Assembly (NCBI GenBank): GCA_033002965.1
Contig: JAURVB010011241.1
Coordinates: forward strand, 1 to 64,000
Direction of reading: 5' to 3'
Origin: Piper betle
Lineage: Eukaryota > Streptophyta > Magnoliopsida > Piperales > Piperaceae
DNA length: 64,000 nucleotides
Below are positions 1 to 11,227 of the stretch, one piece after another; position 1 is the stretch's first letter, and each line of letters opens with the position of its first letter. A program made the position numbers and the translations under genes. The notes beneath the pieces were generated by a model. That model did no database searches. It was given only the letters and a program-made list of their open reading frames with translations, and had not been told where the DNA came from.

Positions 1-349
1 GAATAATTTTGTAGCCAAGTGAGGTATATCGTATATTCAATGATGTCATTTGTCGTTTGGAACTTGATGATGTAGCTCGATCCATAGCATCTTTGCAGGT
101 CAAGATACTATTATTTTTAATTTTTATATATAAATATTTATGTATAACTAAATATGATTGCTAATTTTGTTTTAATATTTTTTAGTGGCCTGATTTTGTA
201 TTTGTAAAAGGAGATTTTGGACATTCTCTTGCAATTACCAATAGAAAAGTTCTTCAACTAGGTAAAATTTACCTTTCTCCACATTTCATTTTTATAGCAA
301 GCATATAAGTAAATTAATTTGTCAAATGTAGCATCATGGTGGGAGCAAC

Positions 350-826
350 ATAGTATAAGTTGCCCTGAACTATAAAAGATAGCTATTAGAATACTTAGTC
401 AAACTTCATCATCATCGGGTTGTCAATGTAGTTGGAGTACTTTTGACTAAGTACATTCCAAAAAGAAATGCAAAGAAGAGAGTAAATGATCTTGTATATA
501 CTCATTACAACATGTGGGTAAAAGAAAAAGAATTGAGATGGAGGTATAAATATGATGGAGTTAGTGAACATTTGAGTTGAGAAGACTCATTAGATGAGTG
601 GGTTAGAGAATGGGATAACCAATCACCATCGGTATGTTTAAATAAAGCTTACATCACATTTATGATTTTGTGTATGAATTTTTTTTAGAATTAAAATAAA
701 TAGGGTCTGATTTTTTTTTTTATGTAGGATGATTTCTTTGATACCAATGTTGACAACAGTGATGGTGAAGACAAAGAAGCCTTTTATAGCCCATCAAAGT
801 GGCAACACATTGAAAACTACAATTAG
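350..826 (+). pseudogene. hAT transposase C-terminal remnant
   Basis: Decayed end of a hAT-superfamily transposase. Reading between frames around 390-640 gives ILSQTSSSSGC, then a W-S-T-F stretch, then NDLVYTHYNMWVKEK. That order (SQT..SSSGC....WS.F, then LV..HYN) is the usual C-terminal hATC dimerisation region of plant hAT proteins. An in-frame stop lies at about 578 and a frameshift near 455. A second piece rich in Asp and Ser follows an intron-like gap and stops at 824-826. The upstream 350 bases may hold more of the element, but I cannot read it. No terminal inverted repeats were found. Confidence 0.7.
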
Positions 827-1086
827 ATTGTGTTCTACTATGTCTGATGGTTTTGCTGTAACATTAAGCACGGTTGGAAAGTAGTGCTCCTCCATGTAGC
901 ACGACTGGGTCTTCTTGCAAGTCGGTCTGAAGTGATGCCGGAGCCGACCCGGAATTGGTCAAAGGGTATTTTGGGCAACATGGTGGAGTCTATGTTGCCG
1001 TGGGCCGTGTAACGGTCCCATAAATAGGATTTCGATTTAGCTCACAAACCCGGCCGACGTCGTCTTTGACATGGAGGGCAAAGAAG
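827..1086. other. Intergenic, no gene seen
   Basis: This short stretch lies between the hAT remnant and the GC-cored repeat. I see no conserved coding or RNA signal. It may be the non-coding tail of the hAT element. Confidence 0.5.
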
Positions 1087-1799
1087 CATTGTTGTAAAAA
1101 TCGGAATCAGAATCGAAATCAATTTTTGAGGGAGTTATTAAATTGGATTGAATCGATCAGGAATTCAGTTGAATTGGTCCAAATCGGTCTTATATAAAAT
1201 TTTAAATTAGTTAAAATTTGTGGGTTATTAGTTATAAAATATTTTATTCTATGTATTATATTTTATAATATTTTTTATATTTTTAAAAAAAATTAATTTA
1301 TTTAAAATTAATTATTATTTTTATTAAAATTAAAATATGAATAAACTTTTAAGTAAGAAAATGCCACCTAATCGTCTTCCCTGTCTCTCTCCCCGACGCG
1401 GCCCATCCCAATCGCCCTCCCCCACCCTGTCCCCACCCCCCTCCCCTGCCGCCCCGTCGCCTCCCGCCCCACCCGTCACCCCCCTTCGCCCCTCAGCCCG
1501 CCCCGCCGCCCTATCGCCCTCCCCCTCGCCCTTGCCACACCCTGCTGCCCGGTCGCAGCCCTATCGTCCCGTCCTCCCCCGCCCCATCCTGTTGCCGTTG
1601 CCCCCAGGCCCCCATCGGTCTCTGGTCGCCGCCCTCGCTGCATACAAGAATCAGTCTTGATTCCAAAATCGACTTAAATCGATTAGAATCGGCTCGAATC
1701 ACCGCGAATTTGCTTGAATCGTCCGATTCACGGACCGCTTATTCATCGTGTTTTTTTTTTCTGGCGCTGATCACGTCCAATCCGATTTTTGCAACCCAG
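1087..1799 (+). mobile_element. GC-cored non-autonomous DNA element, copy 1
   Basis: The left end begins CATTGTTGTAAAAATCGG and the right end, read on the minus strand, begins CTGGGTTGCAAAAATCGG, so the ends are imperfect inverted repeats. Flanking 8-mers CAAAGAAG (1079-1086) and CGAAGAAA (1800-1807) match at 6 of 8 positions, consistent with an old 8-bp target duplication. Next to the left end is AT-rich DNA; the core at about 1370-1640 is extremely C-rich and yields a spurious proline-rich reading frame. A related element of similar length lies at 37082-37813 in the opposite orientation. The superfamily is inferred (hAT-like from the 8-bp duplication) and no transposase is encoded. Confidence 0.55.
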
Positions 1800-2039
1800 C
1801 GAAGAAAGCGTTGCAGGGATCGTCGAGGAGGCTGTTGGGCCATTTCCTCCCTCTTCCCCACCACCGCCCACCGTCGCCGAGAAAAGTGTGAGCTCCGCCG
1901 CGTTGTTGGCCGAGCGCCGCCGCTTTCTCCGGCGTCTGGATCGGGCGAATCCGCTCTCCGAAAGTGGAGCATTTCCCAGATCCCATTGCCTGTCCCGAGC
2001 GAACCTTCCAATTTCCGATCCGCATTGCCCGCTCCAACA

Positions 2040-5000
2040 ATGGAGTACAGAAGGATCAAGGATGAGGTGACGGCTGTTCTATCTCTCTTTTGTGTTTTTC
2101 ATGTGGTTCGTAGTCAAATTCTTTCTTGTCTGGAGTGTTGGCATCGATAATTGAGCATTTGTTAGAATTTTTGATGTTTTGTTGATTCACTTAGTTTAGG
2201 GGCAAACAAGCGTTGTGGGAAGAAGAATTTCGTTTCAATTTGGGCGATCTGTAATCAGCTATAGATTGCTATTAGATCTTTGTTTGTTTGGAAAGCTTTT
2301 AAATGCTATGATTGGGTACGTTTGATGAGCTACATGGGCGTGCCTGAGATCTGAGTTACCAGCTTCTTGCTTTGTTTGAATTCCTTTCATTCGTTGTAAG
2401 TTATGAAACTGCTTGTTTATTGTGATTTGAAGGAAAGGGACGATCGTGCGGACGAGACTGATCTCGAGGGTCTTCATGGCAAGGCTTTGCCAGACGGTAT
2501 GCTTGGTCAAATACGAGTCTTTAGAACGGGATGTTTTTGGAGCAATATTTAGTCTTGCCTCTTCATATTTTTAGGCTAGTGTAAGCCTGAGACTGTTCTT
2601 TGTATACTGTACTTTCTACTTGATAGCAATTTGGGTTTTCTGCTAGCTGTTCCCTGCTCTAAAGTCCAGTAAAGATTGTTGAATGGTTGAGCTGTCTTCC
2701 ATGTATTTTTTAGACAAGAGAAATGTCTCCCAAACACCATATGGAGCATTAATATGTTGACATTAAAAATTGATTCTATAGTTCCTGGAAGCAATAAGTC
2801 CAACCTCAGCGGCAACTTTGACAGATCAAAATGGAGACTTAAGTAAGCTTGTATCTCATCTGTTAGCACTTTACATTTGGCAAGTTGTTTTGTATTGTTG
2901 TCTCATTGATTGTTTTTTTTCTTGTTCTAATGGTTGAAGGTCCATTGTCACGCTTGCTTTGACGTTGCTCACGAGTTCACAAGCGATTTTGATTGTTTGG
3001 TCTAAAAGAGCTGGAAAGTATGAATATAGTGTGACAACTGCAAATTTCTCAGTAAGGGCGTGTTTGCATCTTGTTGAATATTTTAGGATAAATATCTTCC
3101 TTGTATCAACTGCTCTTACGTGCAGTTCTTGTTTGTTTCCTTAAAATTCAATTTTTTTTTCTTTGATTCCATTGTTCATCCTCCTTGAATGCAGGTTGAG
3201 GCTTTGAAATGTGCACTCTCACTAGCTGCACTTGCACGAATATGGAAGTCTGAAGGTGTTACTGAAGACAACAAGTAAGATACACTTGTTACTAGCTTTT
3301 ATTGAAATATGCATAATGATATTTTTTTTTTTAAAAAAACCCTCTTTATTGAGGATGTTTGTGTGATAGTTCGATTTTATGTTCAGCTGGTCCTTCTTGA
3401 ATGTTCTCCTTATTTACTTTTGTAGTTTATTGGTCTGAGAGGAATTTGGTGTTTTTTTTTTGACAAAAAAGAATAAGGGTTGGAGTTGGATTTGAAGATT
3501 AATGTTATGTGAGAAACAAATCAGGGGCAGTGAGAGTGAGTAATGTACATTTTTTGGTGAAAGATATAGAGCATTTTTTTCTACTAACTTTCATTTTCTA
3601 TTACAAAATTATTTTGTTGTTGTCCTCTTTCACACTTTTTATTTAAAGCATTCCATTTACACTTGACACTTTACCTGTTTTACACTTTACCTGTTTTTGG
3701 TGTTCCATATTATGCTTGCCAGATTAAGCACTTCACTAAATGAGGTGATTGTCTATCCCATCCCAGCGGCACTTTATCTTCTTAAGAACTTACTACAGGT
3801 TTGAGCTTACCTCTATACTTGCTATAGAAGGTATTTAATCACAAAATCTGAGGCTAATTGAATTTGCTTTTCTGCCAGTATTACATTTTTGCCTATGTGG
3901 ATGCACCTGGTTACCAAATTCTAAAAAATCTGAATATTATCAGTACAGGAGTGCTGTACAGAATCATTCTGAAGAAAAAGTAAGGATTTATCTTTATTTG
4001 CTGGTGCTATGTTTATATTATATTACTAGTGCGACCTGTAACAACATTTTTAGGAAAGTGAGAGTAGTGTAGTATGAGAGATCAGTTAGTTACTGTATCG
4101 GTAAGTATAGAAACAGGCAGGACTTCTCAAAATGTTTCTATGGGTCTGAAGGATGGGTGCAATCATGAAGACATATAGTATGCATTTTTATAATGAATAA
4201 AAGGGGAACCAAAATGGACATATAGAAGATTGTTAGAAGAGTTATGATATTGTATGATACGGTATTTTATTGAATGACAGAAAATGATGCATGTCTTGGA
4301 TCCTTATGATTTTAGGCTAGAAAGCAGATGACGAGGATGATTATTTTGTTATGCTGATTCTTTTTAACTTTGCATCCGTGGTTAGGTGCAATTGAGTTTT
4401 GGGGAAATACTTTTTTTCCATGCTAAATTGCAAGCTTGGAAAAATCTATTTCTGCCCGTATAGAAATATCGATGACAGGTGTATTTATATTTCTTCTTGC
4501 AGACTTAGTGAAATCCAGTGGGCAGCTTTCATTTTGCTATGTGCTGGATGCACCACAGCACAACTCAATTCTTCGTAAGCATTGTCCATTATTCTTTTTG
4601 TTTGCAAAAATGATGAATTCAGTACAGTGCACCATTTAGGAACAGATCTTTGTGGCCTTAGCTCCCGCTATTGCGTGTTGAGTAACAGGCTGAGTGTTCC
4701 CAGGGAGGGGAATACGCCGCACAGGCAGGGACTCGGAGGCTCTCTTCCTTTATCACATTATACCAGAATATACTATTTAACTTTACAATGGGAATATTTT
4801 TTAATGTGCCAGTAGAAACAACTAACCAAGGGCTATATTTTCCAAAATAAAAGTAGCCAAGTGACCTAATTTTCTATATAAACCTTCTACAGTTCAGATC
4901 GTGTTCTTCAAACTCCTTATCAAGGCTGGGTCATGGCTGCTGTAAGTGTGGTTATGCCTAAGTTTCTGCTTCTGACTATGATGCCAAAAAGGTGAAAGGA

Positions 5001-6539
5001 CTTTGATGTATGCATGTGTAAACTATTGCAGGTTATGGCCCTTTTGAGTGGTTTTGCTGGAGTTTATACTGAGGTATTGCTTCTGATGCTAACTTTCTCG
5101 TGTGCAATTGTTGCACGGTGAGCATATGAATCTTAGGCCCTGACCTGTAAATTGTGTAGGCTATAATAAAAACGCCCGTCACGGAACATTAATGTTCAAA
5201 ACTTCTGGCTATATGTATTTGGTATGATCTTCAATGCCATGGCAATAATTGTTCAAGATTTTGATGCAGTTGTTGACAAGTAAGTTTCACAGCATGCTTA
5301 GTTCTCTGTTATTATGATCTGGGTTGCTGTTGAACCTTTGTTTATCTATTTGTTCTTGAATCTCAGGGGTTTCTTTCATGGATATTCGTTTATCACAGTG
5401 TGCATGATCTTTAATCATGCACTCAGGTATATGTTCTAAAGATCTTTCTGCTCTCACTTCTCTACTTGTCATTAATGTAAAATTTGGTATTTCTGACTGC
5501 AGTGGTATTGCAGTTTCTATGGTCATGAAATATGCTGATAATATTGTTAAGGTAAGCCATTTTACAGTCTTGGCCTATGCAATTAATAATTTTCATGTTC
5601 TGGCACCTTAAGGTGGTGTCTTGTCTGGAAAAGAATGATGTGGCCTTGTTTACTGCATTGCTAGGTAAGAAATATAGAGTTGAGAATAGGCCTTTGTTCC
5701 AAAGCTTGTGGAGAAGTAAATGACCCAGCTAATGATTATAATATTATTTTTTAATCAAAGCATTTGAGATTATCAATGATGTATTCACTTTTTTTTACAG
5801 TGTTAATGTATATTAGTCAGTGGAAAAATGTAGCAATGACAAACTGCTACAAAAATTTTCCTTTTGTAGGAAATATTAAAAAGAGAGAATTCTAGTAGTC
5901 CAGAAATTGGACAATGCTTTTCAAGTTCCATTAGAGAAATAAAACGTGTCTTCAAGTATTAATATGAATTTCATGTCATCTTAAAGTGAAAGCAATTAAT
6001 AGGTGATAGGAATAAAATATCTATGTCCCCAACACCCTTAGGGTATTCGGTGGAAGACTAAGAAGAAGAAGAAGAAAAAATCTATGCTACTGACCCCCTA
6101 GGCTGGATAAAATAGTATAGGCTGGATAAGATAGTAGAAAATGATGAATTTGACAATAATTTAGTCCCTAATCTACGACTTGGATTGCTGATCTCTTGTT
6201 TATTAAGCATGTATGTGATAAATTAAACTTAGATTCTCACTTCTAGTGCCACTTGTTGACTATTGATCATTACAGGTGTATTCTACTTCTGTGGCAATGC
6301 TACTCACTGCTGTTGTATCCGTCTTTTTGTTTGGATTTAATCTTTCTCTGGCCTTTTTTCTTGGCTCGACGTATGTTTTTGCACCTCATCCTATTTTCAT
6401 GTTCTTTTGCACTTGCCGAAGTGTCAATTTCTTTTTATACGTGGAACTAATTAGTGCAACATTTTTCAGGGTTGTTTCCGTCTCGATTTATTTGCACTCG
6501 GTAGGAAGCCTCAACGATGAACAAAGTCTTTCGTGGTAA
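2040..6539 (+). CDS. CMP-sialic acid / UDP-galactose transporter-like protein (15 coding exons)
   Basis: Golgi-type nucleotide-sugar transporter of the NST family, a multi-pass membrane antiporter that imports nucleotide sugars for glycan synthesis. Exons: 2040-2066, 2433-2496, 2782-2842, 2940-3051, 3195-3274, 3723-3798, 3879-3979, 4503-4574, 4893-4941, 5032-5073, 5160-5279, 5367-5426, 5503-5551, 6276-6370, 6470-6539. It starts MEYRRIKDE, as in plant CMP-sialic-acid-transporter-like proteins. Recognisable stretches are LTSSQAILIVWSKRAGKYEY, PGYQILKNLNIISTGVLYRI, RPSRNINVQNFWLYVFGM and the C-terminal MKYADNIVK followed by YSTSVAMLLTAVVSVFLFGF. Exon 11 is 120 nt, but continuity with exon 12 needs 119 or 122, so one A-run base is out of frame. 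The first donor is GTGACG, which is weak. A 3'-UTR intron is possible at about 6560-6678. The true substrate cannot be told from sequence. Confidence 0.9.
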
Positions 6540-7329
6540 CCTTTATACATCTTGATGTGGTATGTAAACGATTTTCGTTACTTACAATATTGCAATTGCA
6601 TTCAAATAAAATATTTAGTGGCATTGCAACTAAAGCATATTTCTCGTCATGTCTAATCCCTTGTTATTTTTATTTCAGAATTCCTTTTGTGGCAGAATAT
6701 GAAGATGAGATTTTGTTAGTTTTATACCAAATGAAGAAGATTTTGCCTCAAGGCGAGAAGGTCGACACTCAATTACGAAGTGTGGGTGGCTTCACTGGCC
6801 GAATTTGTTAAGGAGCACAAGGACGATGTCATTGGCTAGTTTTTCATGCCACCGCGGTGGCGGTGGCAGTGGTTTTTTAGGCATGTTATGAGCGGATGTT
6901 TCCTATTCTCTTCGCCTACGTATTTTTAGTGTTGTCAGTGCCAGGTGATGTTTGATACTAGCCATGGTTCCATTGATGGGAAAAATATTTGACACCTTTG
7001 TTTTGATTTAGAAGGGAATTAACATAAGTCATGTTCGTTGGGGCATGGCTAAACATTCCTCTTCTAAATGAGATAGGATGTTGATAATATGCACCACATC
7101 TAATTACCTGGGCGTCATTTTTTTCTCAATAGCCTGGCATCATTGAAAGAAAAAGTTCCCCCTTTCGTTTGTACCCGCCACTTTGGGTCGACGGAAATGT
7201 GGCCAATAACGAGCTCTGAACTGGCAGTTATGAAGAACACGTATGAGTACCGAACATATGATACCAACCATCAAACCTTAGCTTATCCACTCCATCTCTT
7301 ACTACGCTTTCGTTCCATCTTCTAAGATC
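6540..7329 (+). other. 3' UTR of transporter gene and CCS1 promoter region
   Basis: The first part is probably the transporter 3' UTR, with a likely UTR intron (GTATGT donor near 6560, TTTCAG acceptor near 6678). From about 7000 to 7329 it should hold the promoter and leader of CCS1. No conserved coding region was seen here. Confidence 0.5.
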
Positions 7330-10300
7330 ATGGCTCTCATCCCTCCCATTCCCTTCTCCGTCACCCCATCAAATCCCCACTCTTTCTCACTGCGCATGCC
7401 TGCTTCAATTCTAGGCAAACCGTAAGAAGAAGTCTGCTAATGACTGTTGCGTGCAAGTTGGGAACCACCAGGGATGGGAGGGAGAAGGAAACGATGCCGG
7501 CCAAGGTTGTGCTTCCTGCCAAAGCTCCTCCCCTGACTAGTGTGGAGGATGGTGGCGATGGAGGGGGAGGGAGGAGTTAGAGGAGGCTGGCCGTGGAGCT
7601 GCCATACCGGGCTTGGTTAAGAAGGCGGTCAGGAAAGTTCTGTCGGTTTTGTCCAATCTTCCGTTGGCTATCGGTGAAATGTTCACCATCGCTGCTCTCA
7701 TGGCCCTGGGTATATTTACTGCTCTCTCTCTCTCTTGGTATAGTGTTAGATAAGGTAGTTGAATTGGATTTTTTAAATAGTTGCTCATTATTGTTTATCG
7801 GGAATTAGTTTCTATTAACCCAAACATTGTAGCTTAATGTGGCTTTACATGTCAAATGCATGTCAAATTGCTTGGGAAAAAAATGATCAAGTCATTTACA
7901 ATGGAATATTTTTCATAGAAAGGAAGATTGCATTCTTGTGTGTTTTATCTTGTGCAGATTCTACGTGATATATAAGTTGAATGATTGATTGTAAAACAAT
8001 TCATATACTTGGCCGTGTAAACACCATGACTTTGTCAATATATTGGGTCCTGTTCTCCTGGATTGGGCAAACATTCTCATTCACTTTGATAATCATTTGT
8101 TTATATATTACCTGGTGTAACCCATAAGCCATAATACAAGGACTATTTACTTCTTCTTCTTCTACCATATACCGAAAAGGTGTAGGGGACGTGGATCTTA
8201 AAATGGCCTTCATGTAATTACAACTGGCAAAGTTTTGTAACTTCTGTAAGAAGGAATTCAGAGACTATGATCTGATGCTAAGAATTTTGATAAAATCTTT
8301 GTTTCTGAAAGTTCCTTCTTTTGTAATGGTTGGGAAAATGCAGGGACAGTTATAGACCAAGGGGAGGCCCCTGATTTCTACTTTCAGAAGTACCCGGAAG
8401 ATAATCCAGTCTTGGGTTTTTTCACTTGGAGATGGATTTTACCTCTGGGTTTTGACCACATGTTCTCATCTCCTGTATTTCTTGGGATGCTTGTTCTTCT
8501 TGCTTCCTCACTTATGGCCTGTACTTACACCACTCAAATACCGTTAGTCAGAGTTGCACGTAGGTTAGGTTCATGTTGATCTTTTCCATTTAAGATCTAT
8601 GATGATAAGAAAATTAAGTAATTTGACAGTGAAGAGTTGCTATGGTGCAGATGGACTTTCCAGCAATCAGCTGATGGCATTCGTAAAATGGAGTTTTCGG
8701 ATTCACTTTCAAATGCTTCAGTTACTGATTTGGGAGTTATTCTAATGGGTGCAGGATATGAGGTAAAAGAGTTATATGGTCAATTACCTTTGTTTCTAGG
8801 ATACAAGTCTTTATGCGATCAAATAAGAAAAGACAATGTCTACTCCAGCTTGGCTAGTTTACTGGAACTTCTGATTATGCATGAGGTTGAAGTTAGCATT
8901 TGTATATTAAACAGAAAATTGTATGCTTTTGTGTTTGGATGATTAAAAAAAATGAACAACTTATTTTTTCTAGTCAGTTTGTTATGATCACTGAAGATGA
9001 ACAAGTTCTTGTTCATGTTCAGTTGTATGTTGGCTAAAGTGTGTGAGATCCATCAAATTCATTTTGGTTAGCTATGGCAAAATTCAAAACCATATTTATA
9101 TATGCTTGAACTGTATATAGGCATTGCCCACTGGTGTAATGTATTGATGAAACTCATAGTGAGAGTACACTCTTCTGTTGTAGGGGCTTTTTCCTTTGGG
9201 CATCACTCAGAGTCTTTACTGATTGCTCCATTGTGTAGATATTCTTAAAAGGGCCTTGTTTATATGCTTTCAAAGGTCTGGCTGGTCGATTTGCGCCGAT
9301 TGGTGTTCACTTAGCAATGCTTCTAATTATGGGCGGAGCAACTTTAAGTGCTGTTGGAAGCTTTCGTGGCTCTGTAACTGTACCTCAGGGACTCAACTTT
9401 GTTGTGGGAGATGTGTTGGGGCCAACTGGTTTTCTTTCTTTTCCTACCCAGGCTTTTGACACAGAAGTTCACGTCAATAAATTCTATATGGACTACTACG
9501 AAAGTGGAGAGGTAATGATCAAATGATTTATTTGTATTTGCATCTGATCAAGACATTCATGATTAACCACCTTTCTATAATTCATCAGGTGTCTCAATTC
9601 CACACTGATCTTTCATTATTTGATCTGAACGGGAAGGAAGTCATGAGAAAAACAATCAGTGTTAATGACCCATTGAGATATGGAGGAATCACAATATACC
9701 AAACAGATTGGAGCATGTCAGCGCTTCAAGTTCTGAAGGATGATGAAGGACCTTTTAATCTTCCCATTGCACCTTTACAGATAAATGGCGACAAGAAACT
9801 TTTTGGTACATTTCTCCCAGTGGGTGATCCAAATGAACCTAATGTAAAAGGAATGTGAGTACTTGTGCCTGCAAAATTTGTTTTTCATTGACATAATATT
9901 GTCAAAGTGGCTGACTACATAGTTGATATTCTTGTTTAGATCAATGCTTGCCCGTGATTTACAGTCAATTGTCTTGTATGACAAAGAGGGAAAGTTTGCT
10001 GGAGTTCGTCGGCCTGGTTCAAATCTTCCGATTGAAATTGACGGCGTAAAGATTGTCATAGAAGATGCAATTGGTAGCAGTGGCCTTGATTTGAAGGTGA
10101 GGATCAACAAAACCTAAGAGATACATCAGAAATAGAATTTGTGACAAAATTTTGTTTACACACTCTCATCAACCATTAAGATCCGATTATATTTCTTTTA
10201 TCAGACTGACCCAGGTGTGCCAATAGTGTATGCTGGATTTGGCGCTCTGATGCTCACAACCTGCATTAGTTATTTATCTCATTCTCAGGTTACTCAACTG

Positions 10301-10503
10301 CCCTTCTTTCCTATCTCAATTTGTATTTTTTTTATTAGTACTAAGAATTACTTTATTTTGTCTTCTTTCAGATCTGGGCTCTGCAAGACGGTACAACAGT
10401 TGTAGTCGGAGGAAAGACAAATAGAGCAAAAATTGAATTTTCTAGTGAGGTAAATCGTCTACTTGATCAGGTTCCCGAAATCATAGCTTCTAAGGAAGTC
10501 TAG
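7330..10503 (+). CDS. CCS1: Cytochrome c biogenesis protein CCS1, chloroplastic (ResB family), 8 exons
   Basis: CCS1 is the ResB-type subunit of system II cytochrome c assembly, which works with CcsA at the thylakoid to deliver and attach haem to cytochromes f and c6. Exons: 7330-7709, 8344-8563, 8651-8762, 9239-9511, 9589-9854, 9940-10096, 10205-10288, 10372-10503; all borders are GT-AG. Visible ResB stretches are [60 protein letters not shown] and a C-terminal TM ending near [13 protein letters not shown]. The first exon encodes the transit peptide and reads in three successive frames: [11 protein letters not shown], then MTVACKLG to GGDGGGG, then [18 protein letters not shown]. Each change fits one missing base. 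From exon 2 onward the frame is intact to the TAG at 10501-10503. Identification is firm; the N-terminus is not. Confidence 0.92.
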
Positions 10504-11227
10504 GAACCTTGATGAGCTGGAGGGAAACAAACAAAAAGCTACTCTTTTCATCTTCGTTGGTACAAGATCATATTTGGCATCCATACGAGAGTATTTGTCT
10601 CATAGATTATGCAGGGAAGATTGCTTTGAATAATGGTGCCGGGTGCTCACTTTGAGCACTTGTCAGCTCCAAGCAAGATGGTACCTTTTATCAGCATACT
10701 AAGAGCAGGAAAATGTTCTTCAATTTAATGCATGATTGAAGAACTCGATCGCCAGAAGAATGTTACCCATTGTTAGACCAATACAGACTGTTAATATATC
10801 AACAGCCAATGGAAGAGACTGGTAATCCGGATTTTTTCCCATTTTGACTAGTACATATCTTTGTGTCTATTTTCAAGAGATTGGTGATCACTGATTGTTA
10901 GCAAAGGGGAAAGGAGCAAAGAAAACATAGCTCTTTCATATTTTATTGTTGAATATATAGATAAACCCAATAAACAAAGCTATGTATGTAGTCATTCAAC
11001 GATTCCGTTTTATGAATGGTATCACTTTTAGATTTTTTCAGAGTGAAAACTATGATGTATAGAAGCTTCAGCTTTGATCCCCCAAACACATGAAACAAAA
11101 GCTATAACTGTAGACATTCAAAAATAAGTATTAATTTCGATAAATATTGCCTTTTTATCGATGGTGTCTCTCTTCACAAATAACTCAAAAATTTCTACAT
11201 ACAGATACGATGAGCAAATGGCGAAGA
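10504..11227. other. CCS1 3' UTR and convergent intergenic region
   Basis: Begins with the CCS1 3' UTR (roughly to 10900) and continues to the end of the HDR pseudogene on the other strand. No other gene or structured repeat was seen. Confidence 0.5.

Noticed and set aside
1337..1660. Proline-rich open frame of 107 codons
   Set aside because: It lies wholly in the C-rich core of a repeat element, where open frames arise from base composition. The related copy at 37 kb has no equivalent frame.
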